Shown here: positions 9,308 through 18,024 of the stretch, piece by piece | How the letters are laid out: every line of letters starts with the position of its first letter | How positions within the stretch are numbered: the stretch's first letter is position 1 | DNA from: Chelatococcus sp. YT9 | Lineage (GTDB): Bacteria; Pseudomonadota; Alphaproteobacteria; Rhizobiales; Beijerinckiaceae | Direction of reading: 5' to 3' | NCBI RefSeq assembly: GCF_018398315.1 | Contig: NZ_JAHBRW010000003.1 | Span: 186,001-250,000 of the forward strand | DNA length: 64,000 nucleotides | The notes under the pieces: generated by a model | Told to the model about the DNA's origin: nothing | What the model saw: only the letters and a program-made list of their open reading frames with translations | The model's database searches: none | Position numbers and translations under genes: made by a program

Positions 9308-10048
9308 TTAAGTTGCTCCCAACCTGTCTGCCAGAGCGGTGAAACTATCAACACAGCAGTCGATCCAACTCTCTGGCGCAATATCGGGTCGCGCGTCTGG
9401 ACCTAACTCAAGAGGGCGCGCGACAAACGCGGTGCGCATGCCGAACTTCCCGGCCGCCCGCAGATCATATTTATGACAAGCAACCATTAAAATTTGATCT
9501 GGTTGATAGCCAAGATAATCCACCGCGAGTTGATAAACCTCCGGCGCTGGTTTGTATATTTTCGCCAATTCTGCGGTTAGTACTGCGTCAAACGGCAAGT
9601 TCGCATGCTTGACGATAGCAACAGCTGCCGCCATGCCTGCATTGGATAATGTCGCGATCGTAAAGTAGCGGCGAAGTCGCGTCAGCCCTGCAACGGAATC
9701 TGGCCAGGAGTCAAGCTGCGACCACACGCCATTGAGTTCGGCACGCTCTTGCTGAGTGAACTCAAGCCCGCGCTCTTTTAGCAATGTGTCGAGCGCTTCT
9801 CTGTAGATTTGATCGGCCCTGATCCACGGCCGCTTCCCTTCGATAACTTCATCAAGCGTCTTCCGATAGAGATTGCGCCATTCGGCCGACACCTCGGCCC
9901 AGTTGATCCGAAGTCCCTTCTTGCGGTTGATAATGGATCCAGCCCGTAGAAGCGGTTGATAAAAGTCGGCGGTGGTACCTTGGATGTCGAAAATTATGGC
10001 TTTCAACCTACTGCGCCACATCGGCTGCTTTATTGATGCATCTGACAT
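9308..10048 (-). CDS. Haloacid dehalogenase-like hydrolase (type II dehalogenase family)
   Basis: This 246-residue HAD-superfamily hydrolase resembles L-2-haloacid dehalogenases. The nucleophilic Asp is in IIFDIQGTTADFY (D21), motif II is TLSNAG, and the motif III lysine is in KIYKPAPEVY. The last motif region is HKYDLRAAGKFGMR, where dehalogenases usually have an Asn-x-x-Asp arrangement; His/Lys here makes the exact substrate uncertain. A good ribosome site (AAGGAG) precedes the ATG at 10048. It could act on 2-haloalkanoic acids or on another small phosphorylated or halogenated compound. Confidence 0.75.
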   Translation of the reverse strand: MSDASIKQPMWRSRLKAIIFDIQGTTADFYQPLLRAGSIINRKKGLRINWAEVSAEWRNLYRKTLDEVIEGKRPWIRADQIYREALDTLLKERGLEFTQQERAELNGVWSQLDSWPDSVAGLTRLRRYFTIATLSNAGMAAAVAIVKHANLPFDAVLTAELAKIYKPAPEVYQLAVDYLGYQPDQILMVACHKYDLRAAGKFGMRTAFVARPLELGPDARPDIAPESWIDCCVDSFTALADRLGAT

Positions 10049-10159
10049 TTCTTGTCTCCTTGTCGATTTTTGAGCGCGCTTTTGAACTGGTTGGTGGGCT
10101 ATGGTTGGTGGGTATCATTCGGGATCGCACCCTATCGCTGATGCGCGCTAGAAGGTTTG

Positions 10160-10505
10160 GCGGGACGCAGCCAAGACGGAATGGCCGCGAGCGACGCCAA
10201 CAGGGCCAAGGCCGATCACAACCATCCTGATGGCGGAGGCTAGATCCGCCGCGCTGGCGCCGAGCGTGCTCGAACCACTGGTAAGCAGATGCAACCGCCG
10301 CGGCAGGAATCTCGCCGCCATGGCAATCCCACGCTCGCTCCTAAATCGCGGGTGACGTTCAGCAGGCTTGCGGCTTCGCCGGACTCCGCGACCGAGGCGC
10401 TCCCATGACGGCATTGTTTGGCGCAAAGAACGTACCTTCGACGATGCAGACAAGCATCTGCGCTGTCGTGCTGGCTTCGCCTGTCACGTGATCGGTGACA
10501 AGATA
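10160..10505 (-). pseudogene. Remnant of a DHA2-type MFS drug-efflux permease
   Basis: Three minus-strand phases read in succession as the C-terminal region of a 14-TM DHA2 (EmrB-like) exporter. The first gives FFAPNNAVMGA, the second gives ESGEAASLLNVTRDLGASVG (the typical 'LxNxTRxLGxSxG' loop), and the third gives a periplasmic loop followed by a hydrophobic segment. Two frame changes within 350 bp and absence of the N-terminal half show this is a decayed fragment. Confidence 0.55.
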
Positions 10506-10927
10506 GATTCCGCCATAAGTCAGTTCTTCTCGTATAGGTTCAGATGTTCTCTGTGAGCCCGGCTATAGATCGACCCTCTGTATCTCTAGTGATCCCGGTG
10601 AGTGGGCTAGCTGTCGCAGATGCTGGGACTTGAACTAACGGAGGGAGGTCCCTTGCCGCAGCCGCAATCTCCAACAATCACCGAAATTATACGATCCAAG
10701 ACACTCTGCTCATCGTTTAATCGAGGTTATGGCCAGATTGCTTGGCGCTCTTCGCTAATGGTGCCCCTCGATTGAAGGATATCGTCAGCGGCCGTTGCCT
10801 GCGCCGCCATGTTCGTCGGCATAGTCGATGCCGGCTCTGACCTCCTCAATGGCTTTTTCAATGAGGAGGAAGAAATATTCCCCAAAAACTTGCCGGAGCG
10901 ATCCTCGACGGTGCGGTGCGACAATGT
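10506..10927. other. Stretch with no supportable gene
   Basis: I see no recognisable family in any phase. Short open frames here lack coding character. Confidence 0.35.
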
Positions 10928-11584
10928 CTACCCCGCTCTTAGCGAAAGAATAAGTTGCTTGAGGCCATCCCACGTGACCGCGACCCCTATCGCCAATAGC
11001 AAGAATGCAGTGAGCCGGGTGATTGCGCCGGTTGCAGCAGCGCCCACTCGAGCAAATATCTTGTCGGAGAAGCGATAACAAAGCGCGACGGTGATAAAGA
11101 CCAGGCAAATGCCAAGCGTCGCACCGACATATCCTGCGACGGGATGACTATCGCCGCGTGCTATTCGGCTGGATAGAGATAATGTGACGGCAAGCGAACC
11201 TGCGCCAGCCGTGATCGGGATTGTCAACGGGAAGAACGCGATATCACCTCCGATTGAGTCCGATCTTCCTTTCTGGTCCGACGTTCGCGCTGGTGACGCG
11301 ACGAGCATCGTCCAGGCGGTGTAGAATACAAACAGGCCGCCGGCGATTTGGACATCGGCCAGCGAAACCCCGAAGAATTGGAGAACATAAGACCCGAAGA
11401 ATAATGTGAGTACCAACAATGCCACGCCATATGCTGCGACCCGATAGGCAAGGAGGTGGCGTTCCGATACACTTCGGTCCTTGGTCTGCTCGAGAAACAC
11501 CGGCGTCATTCCAATGGGGTTCACCATTGCGAACATAGAAGCGAAGCTGAAGGTGAACATGCTCAGCACGGAAGTCGATTCCAT
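10928..11584 (-). CDS. MarC-family integral membrane protein
   Basis: This protein of about 218 residues has six hydrophobic segments and the MarC/UPF0056 hallmark near the N-terminus, FAMVNPIGMTPVFLEQTKD. A mid-protein stretch, FFPLTIPITAGAGSLAVT, corresponds to the family's 'PLxxPxxAGPG' signature. The family's function is unknown; the original link to multiple antibiotic resistance was not upheld. The frame is open a few codons further (TTG at 11608, ATG at 11593). I chose the ATG at 11584 because family members begin a few residues before the first membrane segment. Confidence 0.88.
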   Translation of the reverse strand: MESTSVLSMFTFSFASMFAMVNPIGMTPVFLEQTKDRSVSERHLLAYRVAAYGVALLVLTLFFGSYVLQFFGVSLADVQIAGGLFVFYTAWTMLVASPARTSDQKGRSDSIGGDIAFFPLTIPITAGAGSLAVTLSLSSRIARGDSHPVAGYVGATLGICLVFITVALCYRFSDKIFARVGAAATGAITRLTAFLLLAIGVAVTWDGLKQLILSLRAG

Positions 11585-11647
11585 CACTGCCATCCACTCA
11601 TAAGGCAAGATTCTGGTTCGGAGGCCTTCGCCGAAGGCGCTGCAACC

Positions 11648-11898
11648 TCAGTGCTGAGGCCATTGCGGCCAGGCACGTGCGATCCATCCCGTTTGGTCGT
11701 AATCGGCCATGCACCGGTCGACAAGAGCGCCCATGTCAGCCAAGCATCCGCTGTCCTCGGCGGTCCTCAAGACCTGTACGCGGACCTCTTCAGGCGCTCC
11801 GGCGTAGTTGAGATCTCGCGCTCATCGCCTAGGCTTGCCAGGTATTCCTCACCTATGAAGGGTCTCGACTTTGACGCGCGATGGTCCTCGACTAGCAT
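11648..11898 (-). pseudogene. hpaB-like flavin hydroxylase with large internal deletion
   Basis: From the ATG at 11898 the minus strand reads MLVEDHRASKSRPFIGEEYL then ASLGDEREI, the N-terminus of a 4-hydroxyphenylacetate 3-monooxygenase (HpaB) family protein. The phase then breaks and continues as NYAGAPEEVRVQVL and DMGALVDRCMADYDQTGW, the C-terminal end of the same family, before a stop at 11648. About 400 central residues with the FAD site are missing. A single deletion joining both ends of one gene is the simplest explanation. It lies about 1 kb from cassette 1 and shows that an aromatic hydroxylase was once encoded here. Confidence 0.7.
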
Positions 11899-12294
11899 GT
11901 TCTATCCTATCCAAAGCTTGGCGGCTGGACACACGCCGAGGGGCGATAAGTTCGTTTCCAGCTGAAACACGAAAACTGGCCATTTGGCGTTGACGGGACG
12001 GTTATCCCGAAGAAAGCTGGGGTATGCCGCCCTCGTTATCATCAATATCCAGGTACTTCGCGCGTTACCGAACGTAGGAACACTCAGGGTCTTGAAGCCT
12101 AGGCACGGGGGTATCCACTCGATGCCTCGTGGTGCACCGTTATTTCCACCGGAACAAAGGTAATATCACAATCGCTAGTCATGTTTGCATAAGCATTGGC
12201 TGCGATATGAAAAGCTGGCTGGGCGCTTTGCTCAGCTTTGCGCCTCCGGCGCCATTCCGGTCCATTTGACAAATATATTCGGTGTGACGACGGC
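11899..12294. other. Stretch with no supportable gene
   Basis: This is downstream of the cassette 1 tautomerase and upstream of the hpaB remnant. I see no gene, repeat or clear terminator. Confidence 0.35.
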
Positions 12295-12858
12295 CTATTC
12301 CCGAGAAATACTAGGGGGAAGTCCGCCAATATTTTTGGGATAGTCATAGGCTGACAGCATACGCGCTTTGGCGGAGAAGTACGCCTGCACCCAGGTGTAC
12401 CGATCGCTGGTCTTTGAGAGGCCAACCGAGTCAGCAATATTTTCCAAGCTGATTGTACGGCCAGCACAACCCCAGTTACCTTCCGGCACCTCAGCGATGA
12501 CGACAAGGATGCTGGCACCGGTCGCAGCAGGATCGGTCGTGTCGGTCGCGGCGCGTATGGCCGCATTGACCGACAGATGGACGTCATGCTTGTGGCTGGC
12601 GTTCATATAGCCTTCCGGAATGGTCACATGAACGAGAAAACATCCAGGCGGGGAGATAAAGCTATTATCGGTTTCGCCGCCAACCCACCAGTCTTCGCTC
12701 GGTCGTTCGCTGAAGAGAACCCAGGCGAAGGCGCGTCCACCATGCGTATTGGCGCCGCCCTCCATCGTGATTAGGACGTCGGTCAATCGCTTCGCGAGAT
12801 CTGCCTTCATCGTCTTGTCAAGGTCGCCGGCACGGTAGCTCACGTTCATGATGGGCAT
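12295..12858 (-). CDS. Long tautomerase-superfamily-like protein (cassette 1)
   Basis: This 187-residue protein keeps Pro2 right after the start (MPIMNVSYRAGDLD), the catalytic residue of 4-oxalocrotonate tautomerase-type enzymes. It is about three times the length of 4-OT and looks like two beta-alpha-beta halves, with a second strand-helix unit from about residue 77 (CFLVHVTIPEGYMN). A paralogue at 60604-61155 shares long blocks such as MEGGAN, DDWWVGG/EDWWVGG, IPEGYMN, EGNWG and SVGLSKTSDR. It is the last gene of the cassette; its ATG follows the microprotein stop by 1 nt, so translation is coupled. The substrate is unknown; isomerisation of an unsaturated 2-oxo acid is inferred. Confidence 0.7.
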   Translation of the reverse strand: MPIMNVSYRAGDLDKTMKADLAKRLTDVLITMEGGANTHGGRAFAWVLFSERPSEDWWVGGETDNSFISPPGCFLVHVTIPEGYMNASHKHDVHLSVNAAIRAATDTTDPAATGASILVVIAEVPEGNWGCAGRTISLENIADSVGLSKTSDRYTWVQAYFSAKARMLSAYDYPKNIGGLPPSISRE

Positions 12859-12859
12859 G

Positions 12860-13060
12860 TCAGTTCCCTTTCCTTGTGGTGAGCACGCTGCCGGGACAAG
12901 CCGGGTTGGTCCGGTCGCCGTGGCAGATCAGAGACGTGCAACGCGCGCGATACGGACAAGGCGAGGGAGCTGCGTTCAGCTTCGTCGGCTCACGCACCGC
13001 TGTTCTTGGGAGCCTTCCGCGCTGCAACGGAATGCCCCGGTCGCGATCAGTGGCTGGCAT
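12860..13060 (-). CDS. Four-cysteine microprotein (cassette 1)
   Basis: This 66-residue protein has four cysteines spaced C-x5-C-x4-C-x8-C in the second half (CPYRARC, then SLIC, then PAC). The copy in cassette 2 has exactly the same spacing, although the rest of the sequence differs strongly. I chose the ATG at 13060 because GGGAG precedes it and it overlaps the cupin stop by 14 nt, matching the overlap in cassette 2. The motif suggests a metal or iron-sulfur site, or a small scaffold or chaperone for the cupin or rubredoxin. I do not recognise the family. Confidence 0.6.
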   Translation of the reverse strand: MPATDRDRGIPLQRGRLPRTAVREPTKLNAAPSPCPYRARCTSLICHGDRTNPACPGSVLTTRKGN

Positions 13061-13856
13061 GATCGTGCTCCCATACCTTGATGTTGTCGTCATCGATCAT
13101 GATCGTCTCGACCACGATGATGTCGCTGTCATCCTCACCGACGTCGATTGTGATGGCTGGATTGTCGCGGTCTGAGAAGCCCGCGCTGTCACGCCGACCA
13201 AGTGCGACGCCGTCAACTGTGGCAGAGCCCTCTCGGACGAAAATGTAAGCGCCGTGTCCCCTGGAGCGGAGAGTGTAGGTGAAGCTGCGGCCCGCATCCG
13301 CCATCAGTCGAGAGACGCGCAGGTCCTGTGGGATCGGCAAGGCCGTGTCTGCGTCGCCGACAAGCTGCACGATCTCGTTGCGGCGTCTGCGATAGTCGAA
13401 ATGGGCGCGATGATAGGTAGGCGGCAAAAAAAGCTGCTTGGGCATCAGCCAGAGATAGATTGCGTGCATGTCTTCCGACGTGACGCTGAGTTCCGAATGC
13501 TTGCCGCCGGAACCCGCTGAGAAGACGTAGTAGTCGCCGGCTTTCAGCTGATCGACCATGCCTTCGCCGGCCGTGTTGATATGCGTAAGCTGTCCCTCGA
13601 ACACGAAGGCGCAGATCACGAAGTTGTGGTGCGGGTGCATATTGTAACCGCAGCCTGCGCCGTGGAAGACTTCGTCGCCAAATACCCGGACTGGGCCGAA
13701 TCCTGGACGGCCGCTCTGGTAGTCGTGAAAGTTGAAGCTGGATGCACGGGTGACGAAGCCATCCGGGTGTCCTGCAATGTAGGACGAACGGGTGCCATCA
13801 GACCGGATCGTGTCATGGCCGCGTTCATGGTTGCGGATGATAAATGACTTGCTCAT
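13047..13856 (-). CDS. Pirin-like bicupin, putative dioxygenase (cassette 1)
   Basis: This 269-residue protein of the pirin/quercetin 2,3-dioxygenase-like group has two cupin domains. The N-terminal domain carries GFGPVRVFGDE, the metal-binding pair H74 and H76 in MHPHHNF, and the second motif H120 and E122 in GKHSEL. These correspond to the four iron ligands of pirins. The start is the ATG at 13856; the upstream open frame is not conserved. It lies 26 bp after rubredoxin and overlaps the microprotein. A mononuclear-iron oxygenation or ring-opening role is inferred from the fold and from the rubredoxin and tautomerase partners. Confidence 0.8.
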   Translation of the reverse strand: MSKSFIIRNHERGHDTIRSDGTRSSYIAGHPDGFVTRASSFNFHDYQSGRPGFGPVRVFGDEVFHGAGCGYNMHPHHNFVICAFVFEGQLTHINTAGEGMVDQLKAGDYYVFSAGSGGKHSELSVTSEDMHAIYLWLMPKQLFLPPTYHRAHFDYRRRRNEIVQLVGDADTALPIPQDLRVSRLMADAGRSFTYTLRSRGHGAYIFVREGSATVDGVALGRRDSAGFSDRDNPAITIDVGEDDSDIIVVETIMIDDDNIKVWEHDHASH

Positions 13857-13882
13857 TGTGGGTGGCTCCTGATCGGTGGGGC

Positions 13883-14101
13883 TTATGCTGCGCTGGCGAG
13901 ACTGGAGCCACCGTCGGAATAGCCGATGAACACCATCTCGAACATGTGCTTTGGGGTCCCGCAGTCGGGGCAAACCCAGGTCCCGGGAATGTCGGCCCAG
14001 CGCGTTCCGGGGGCGAGGCCGTGCTCGGGCAATCCCAGTGCTTCATCGTAGGAAAAACCGCAGCCAAGGCACATCAGCCGCATGAAAGGTTCTGGATTCA
14101 T
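13883..14101 (-). CDS. Rubredoxin (cassette 1)
   Basis: This 72-residue one-iron electron carrier has the two knuckles [13 protein letters not shown] and VCPDCGTPK around the Fe(Cys)4 site and the standard PGTRWADIP segment. A C-terminal tail, [15 protein letters not shown], is nearly shared with the cassette 2 copy ([14 protein letters not shown]) and is unusual for rubredoxins, so these form their own subgroup. The ATG at 14101 fits the family start. As first gene of the operon it presumably supplies electrons to an enzyme made with it. No rubredoxin reductase is nearby. Confidence 0.9.
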   Translation of the reverse strand: MNPEPFMRLMCLGCGFSYDEALGLPEHGLAPGTRWADIPGTWVCPDCGTPKHMFEMVFIGYSDGGSSLASAA

Positions 14102-14654
14102 GTCTTTGTCCCTCGTCAATCCGCGCCAGGCGCAGCTTTTTTGCATCACCCGGGCGATTACTTTTCTGTAGACGTCGATCCACAGGTTCTTTCTGAATTC
14201 ATCGCCATCCAGAGATGGACCGTGAAGTCCTATGGCTTGTTGCCGCAACGGATGTGATGCCTCATTAACGAAGGGTGCCGCCTGCCTCTATCCTCAGAAC
14301 TGGGGATGGGATCTGGATTCTAACGGGTGCAATGGTGTGGCGATGTCGAGGTTGAGCAGACAGGATATGGGATGACCTTGCGAACGCGCGGGGAGGGGGC
14401 TGCGCCAATGGTGGCCCGTTTCAACCTCATGCATTGTCGATCTTGTGAGCCTTACTGGTAATAGCGAGGGTAAGGCGCTTTCAACGATGTATCTGCGCCG
14501 GAAGAGGATGACTTCTCCGTCAGAACTGGAGCGCACTCCATCGATTTCCGAAATAAGCCCAACAGTTCTTCTAGGACCGAGCCGCGATCGAAGTAGTCAA
14601 ACCGCGGTATATTTGCTAAGCGATCCAGCGCGAGGTGTCATAGAGATAGGCACT
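14102..14654. other. Divergent promoter region between cassette 1 and the efflux operon
   Basis: About 550 bp separate two divergent operons. A plus-strand frame is open from 14445 into the efflux gene, but its first 70 codons lack membrane character and family similarity. I could not assign operators. Confidence 0.4.
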
Positions 14655-16787
14655 ATGAGTGTGACCGAGACCTCCAGGTCCAGCCTCTGGCCGTCCTTCC
14701 CCGTGGACCTCAGCTGGCGTAACTGGGTATTTGCGCTACGCACGGCAGTTGCCGGGGTCGTGGCGCTCGCGATCGCCTACTGGCTGGAGATGCAGGATCC
14801 ACAGTGGTCGATTCTGACTGTCTATCTGCTGGCGCAGCCCACGGCCGGTGGGGCGCTCGCCAAGAGCACCTATCGGATCATCGGCACCATTGCCGGTGCT
14901 TGTGTGGGGCTTGTCATTCTCGCCCTCTACGCGCAGGCGCCCATCCCACTGGTGGGCGCCGTGGCGCTTTGGCTGGGCGCGTCGTTCTATGTTGCCGCCC
15001 GGCTGCGCAACTACGCGTCCTACGGCTGGATGCTTGCGGGCTACACGGCGCTGCTCGTTGCGTTGGAAGGCGCAGCGAATCCGCTGCAGGCTTGGTCGAT
15101 CGCTGTCGATCGCACGGGCGAAATCATCATCGGTATCGCCTGCGCCTCGGCGGCAACAGTGTTGGTGATGCCACGCTATGCGGGCGTCCTGCTACGCGAA
15201 CAGATGGCGCGCCTTTTTTGTGATCTCAGCCACTATGGCGCGATAGCCCTGCGTCGTGGAACGCCACCGGAAACCTTTGCCGCGCTTCGGCGCGCCATGG
15301 TGGAAAAGATCGTCGGCTTTGATGCCCTTCGCTCCTATGCAATGTTCGAAGCGCCTGAGATGCGAGCCGACGACGTGCTGATGCGTCGGGCGGTCCACGA
15401 GTTCCTCGGCGTTCTCGCCGTGGCGAGGGGACTCTACACGCGTATCGATGATTTTAAGGGCGACGCCGCAGCCTCCGTCATTGCGCATATGCAGCCTGCC
15501 CTGGATGAAACGGCGAAAACCCTTCAGCTTATCGCCGATGACCCGAAGGCGTTTGCCGATCCGCACCGGGTGCGGGCCGCATTGGTGAAGACACGAGCCA
15601 GCCTCGGCACCGCCGCGACGGGGCTGGAAACGCTCGCGGGTCGCGTTCCATTCGAGCAACTGGCCGACGGCTTGTTGATCCTGCATCGCGCAGGCGACCT
15701 GCTGCATGGTCTGTCGATGGTGATGGTAAGCGAGGCGGCAAGCCTGCGCCGACAGCGTGCCTCCAACGCACGAAGGCCGCCTGAGGCCTTGGCCTCCTCC
15801 TCGCACGCCGAAGCGGCGCTGATCGGCGCTCGCGCTGCACTCGCTATCATCCTGGGCTGTGTTGTCTGGGCCGCGACCGGGTGGAAATACGGCTTTACTG
15901 CCTTGACCGGCATCGGATTGGCGCTGTGCTTCGCGGTCAACCAGGACCGTCCGGGCAAACTGGGCCTGCCGGTCATGCTATGGACCGTTCTGGCCATCGC
16001 CGTCGCCTATTCAGCCATGGTCTTCGTCCTGCCGCGGATTGAGGGGTTCGAGGCGTTTGCTCTATTCGTTATCGCCGCCCTTATACCCGGAGGGCTCATG
16101 GCGGGCACGCCGCAGACCATGTGGCCAGGCATCATGTTCGCGGGCTTCATTGGTGCCCAGCTTGGCACTGGCAACAAATTTCAGCCGAATGACCTCATTT
16201 TCTTTAATGCCAACATGGCCTTCGTCTTGGGTATCGCCGCCTGCCTCGGCCTTATAGCGCTGCTTCCCGTGACCTCGATGGCGAACCGGGCCCGCTTCTG
16301 GACAATGGCGGTTGGCCGCTTGCTTCCAGATGCGGCGCGGGGCGCGCGACACGAGCGCAAAATTCTCAGTGCGATCGTCGATATGATGGCCGAATTGCTG
16401 CCTCGCCTGTCGCTCGATCGGCCGGGCGACGAGGATTTTCTTCGCGGCGCGCTCGGCGCCGCGTCCATGAGCCTGGAACTCGGCCGCCTCAATCGTCTCA
16501 GGCAGGCGCCCGAGCTATCGCCGGAGGTCGCGGTTATTCTCGCTGACTTCCTGAATCGTTTCGCCGCCGCATTGGAGGTAGTGCCACGTGCCGGCGAACA
16601 GCGGGCCGCGTGGCTTGCGGAGGCGGAATTTTCCGTACGATCGTCAGTCGCCGCTCTCGGGGCACTTCCGCTGGAACCGGGCTCGGCAGCGGCCCTGGCG
16701 ATCCGCGCGGCTGCCTCACTGCGGTTCATCTCGGACCGGTTCGAGATCGATCGGGCCTTCCTGCTCCTCCCTGTTGCCGAGGCTTAA
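14655..16787 (+). CDS. FUSC-family aromatic acid efflux permease (AaeB-like)
   Basis: This 710-residue inner-membrane pump has the two-half FUSC architecture: an N-terminal membrane block (about residues 25-170), a soluble middle region, a second membrane block (about 385-550) and a C-terminal soluble domain. The motif QDPQWSILTVYLLAQPTAGG and the paired KSTYRIIGTIAG are typical of AaeB/YccS-type proteins. The start at 14655 has GAGATAGG upstream and matches the family N-terminus. It heads a three-gene operon with DUF1656 and an HlyD-type adaptor, the arrangement of p-hydroxybenzoate or other aromatic carboxylate efflux. The exact substrate is not shown. Confidence 0.88.
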   Translation: MSVTETSRSSLWPSFPVDLSWRNWVFALRTAVAGVVALAIAYWLEMQDPQWSILTVYLLAQPTAGGALAKSTYRIIGTIAGACVGLVILALYAQAPIPLVGAVALWLGASFYVAARLRNYASYGWMLAGYTALLVALEGAANPLQAWSIAVDRTGEIIIGIACASAATVLVMPRYAGVLLREQMARLFCDLSHYGAIALRRGTPPETFAALRRAMVEKIVGFDALRSYAMFEAPEMRADDVLMRRAVHEFLGVLAVARGLYTRIDDFKGDAAASVIAHMQPALDETAKTLQLIADDPKAFADPHRVRAALVKTRASLGTAATGLETLAGRVPFEQLADGLLILHRAGDLLHGLSMVMVSEAASLRRQRASNARRPPEALASSSHAEAALIGARAALAIILGCVVWAATGWKYGFTALTGIGLALCFAVNQDRPGKLGLPVMLWTVLAIAVAYSAMVFVLPRIEGFEAFALFVIAALIPGGLMAGTPQTMWPGIMFAGFIGAQLGTGNKFQPNDLIFFNANMAFVLGIAACLGLIALLPVTSMANRARFWTMAVGRLLPDAARGARHERKILSAIVDMMAELLPRLSLDRPGDEDFLRGALGAASMSLELGRLNRLRQAPELSPEVAVILADFLNRFAAALEVVPRAGEQRAAWLAEAEFSVRSSVAALGALPLEPGSAAALAIRAAASLRFISDRFEIDRAFLLLPVAEA

Positions 16788-16791
16788 GTCC

Positions 16792-17031
16792 ATGCCTTTT
16801 GCGCTTCCGACCGCCTTCTATACGCTAGAGGCTTTTGGTTTTTACCTTCCACCGCTGATGATGTGGGCGTTGCTCGCCCTGCTGCCTTTTCTTGTGGTCC
16901 GCTGGCTGCTCGGCGTGGCGGGCTTCTATCGCCTCGTCTGGCATAGATCCCTGTTCGACACGGCGCTCTACGTCATCGTGCTCGGTGCGTTTATGCTTGG
17001 CTTGCCGGCTGTTGCAGGAGGACAGGGATGA
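16792..17031 (+). CDS. DUF1656 small membrane protein (AaeX/YdhI-like)
   Basis: This 79-residue protein has two hydrophobic segments (about residues 20-43 and 54-75) and typical DUF1656 sequence near the N-terminus (LEAFGFYLPPLMMW). Such proteins sit between FUSC permeases and their adaptors. The ATG at 16792 follows the permease stop by 4 bp, and its stop overlaps the next ATG by 4 bp, so all three genes are translationally linked. Confidence 0.85.
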   Translation: MPFALPTAFYTLEAFGFYLPPLMMWALLALLPFLVVRWLLGVAGFYRLVWHRSLFDTALYVIVLGAFMLGLPAVAGGQG

Positions 17032-17900
17032 GACTGGGACTGCCGGTTGTAAGGGTCGGAATGACGTGCCTTGTGGTCGTCGCGGCGCTCGTCGTCGGCT
17101 GGCGGCTTTGGGCGTATTACACGCTCGCGCCGTGGACCCGCGACGCGCGCGTGCTCGCCAATGTCGTGGAGATCGCTCCAGACGTGTCCGGCCTCGTAGC
17201 GTCCGTCAATGTCGTCGACAACCAATTGATCAAAAAGGGTGACTTGCTGTTCACCATTGACCGGGAGCGCTTCAAGGTAGCCCTCGAACAGGCCCAGGCT
17301 GAGGTCGCGGTGAAGGTGCAGGCGCTGAAATATGCGCAGGACACGGCCAACCGCAACGTCAACCTGGCACGCAACGATAGCGGGGCCATCTCGCCACAGA
17401 TGATGGAGCGCACGTCGATCTCCGCGGCTGAAGCGCAGGCCGAGCTCGAGGCGGCACAGGCCGCCCTCGCTGCAGCCCAGATCAATCTCGTCCGCACCGA
17501 AGTGCGTTCTCCGGTCGATGGCTGGGTCACCAATCTCAACGTTTCCGCAGGCAACTACGCGACCGCAGGACAGGGCGCGATGGCGCTCGTCGATCGCAAT
17601 TCGTTCTATGTCTACGCCTATTTTGTGGAGACCAAGCTGCCAGCGATCCGCGTCGGTGACCACGCCCGGATCGAGCTCATGGCGGGCGGGGTGGTGATCG
17701 ACGGATCAATCGCCGGCGTGAGCCGAGCTATTGCCAACACGACCGATCAGAATGGTTTGCTGGCAAGGGTCGATCCGGAATTCGACTGGATCCGCCTCGC
17801 CCAACGCATCCCGGTCCGCATCAAGCTTGGGCCATTGCCGCCGGACGTTGAACTCGTCTCCGGCATGTCAGCCACCGTCATCGTGACGCCGAACAAGTGA
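17028..17900 (+). CDS. HlyD-family periplasmic adaptor (AaeA-like)
   Basis: This 290-residue membrane-fusion protein has one N-terminal membrane anchor (about residues 10-30) followed by APWTRDARVLANVVEIAPDV, typical of AaeA/EmrA-type adaptors. A lipoyl-like half, a coiled-coil hairpin rich in Ala/Gln/Glu (about 80-155), the second lipoyl half (VRSPVDGWVTNLNVSAGNYA) and a beta-barrel follow. It would link the FUSC pump to an outer-membrane channel. No TolC-like gene is in this operon, so a shared channel is likely. Confidence 0.9.
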   Translation: MRLGLPVVRVGMTCLVVVAALVVGWRLWAYYTLAPWTRDARVLANVVEIAPDVSGLVASVNVVDNQLIKKGDLLFTIDRERFKVALEQAQAEVAVKVQALKYAQDTANRNVNLARNDSGAISPQMMERTSISAAEAQAELEAAQAALAAAQINLVRTEVRSPVDGWVTNLNVSAGNYATAGQGAMALVDRNSFYVYAYFVETKLPAIRVGDHARIELMAGGVVIDGSIAGVSRAIANTTDQNGLLARVDPEFDWIRLAQRIPVRIKLGPLPPDVELVSGMSATVIVTPNK

Positions 17901-18024
17901 ACCCCATGATCGGACGGATGCGCTCCCCAAAGATCCCCGCAGGCTATCTGGCCTTCGGTCGGCTTCGTAGGCGCCGAGACAAGGTGTTTTGCGAAGCTGG
18001 AAGGTGGGCTGCCGGAATCAAGGA

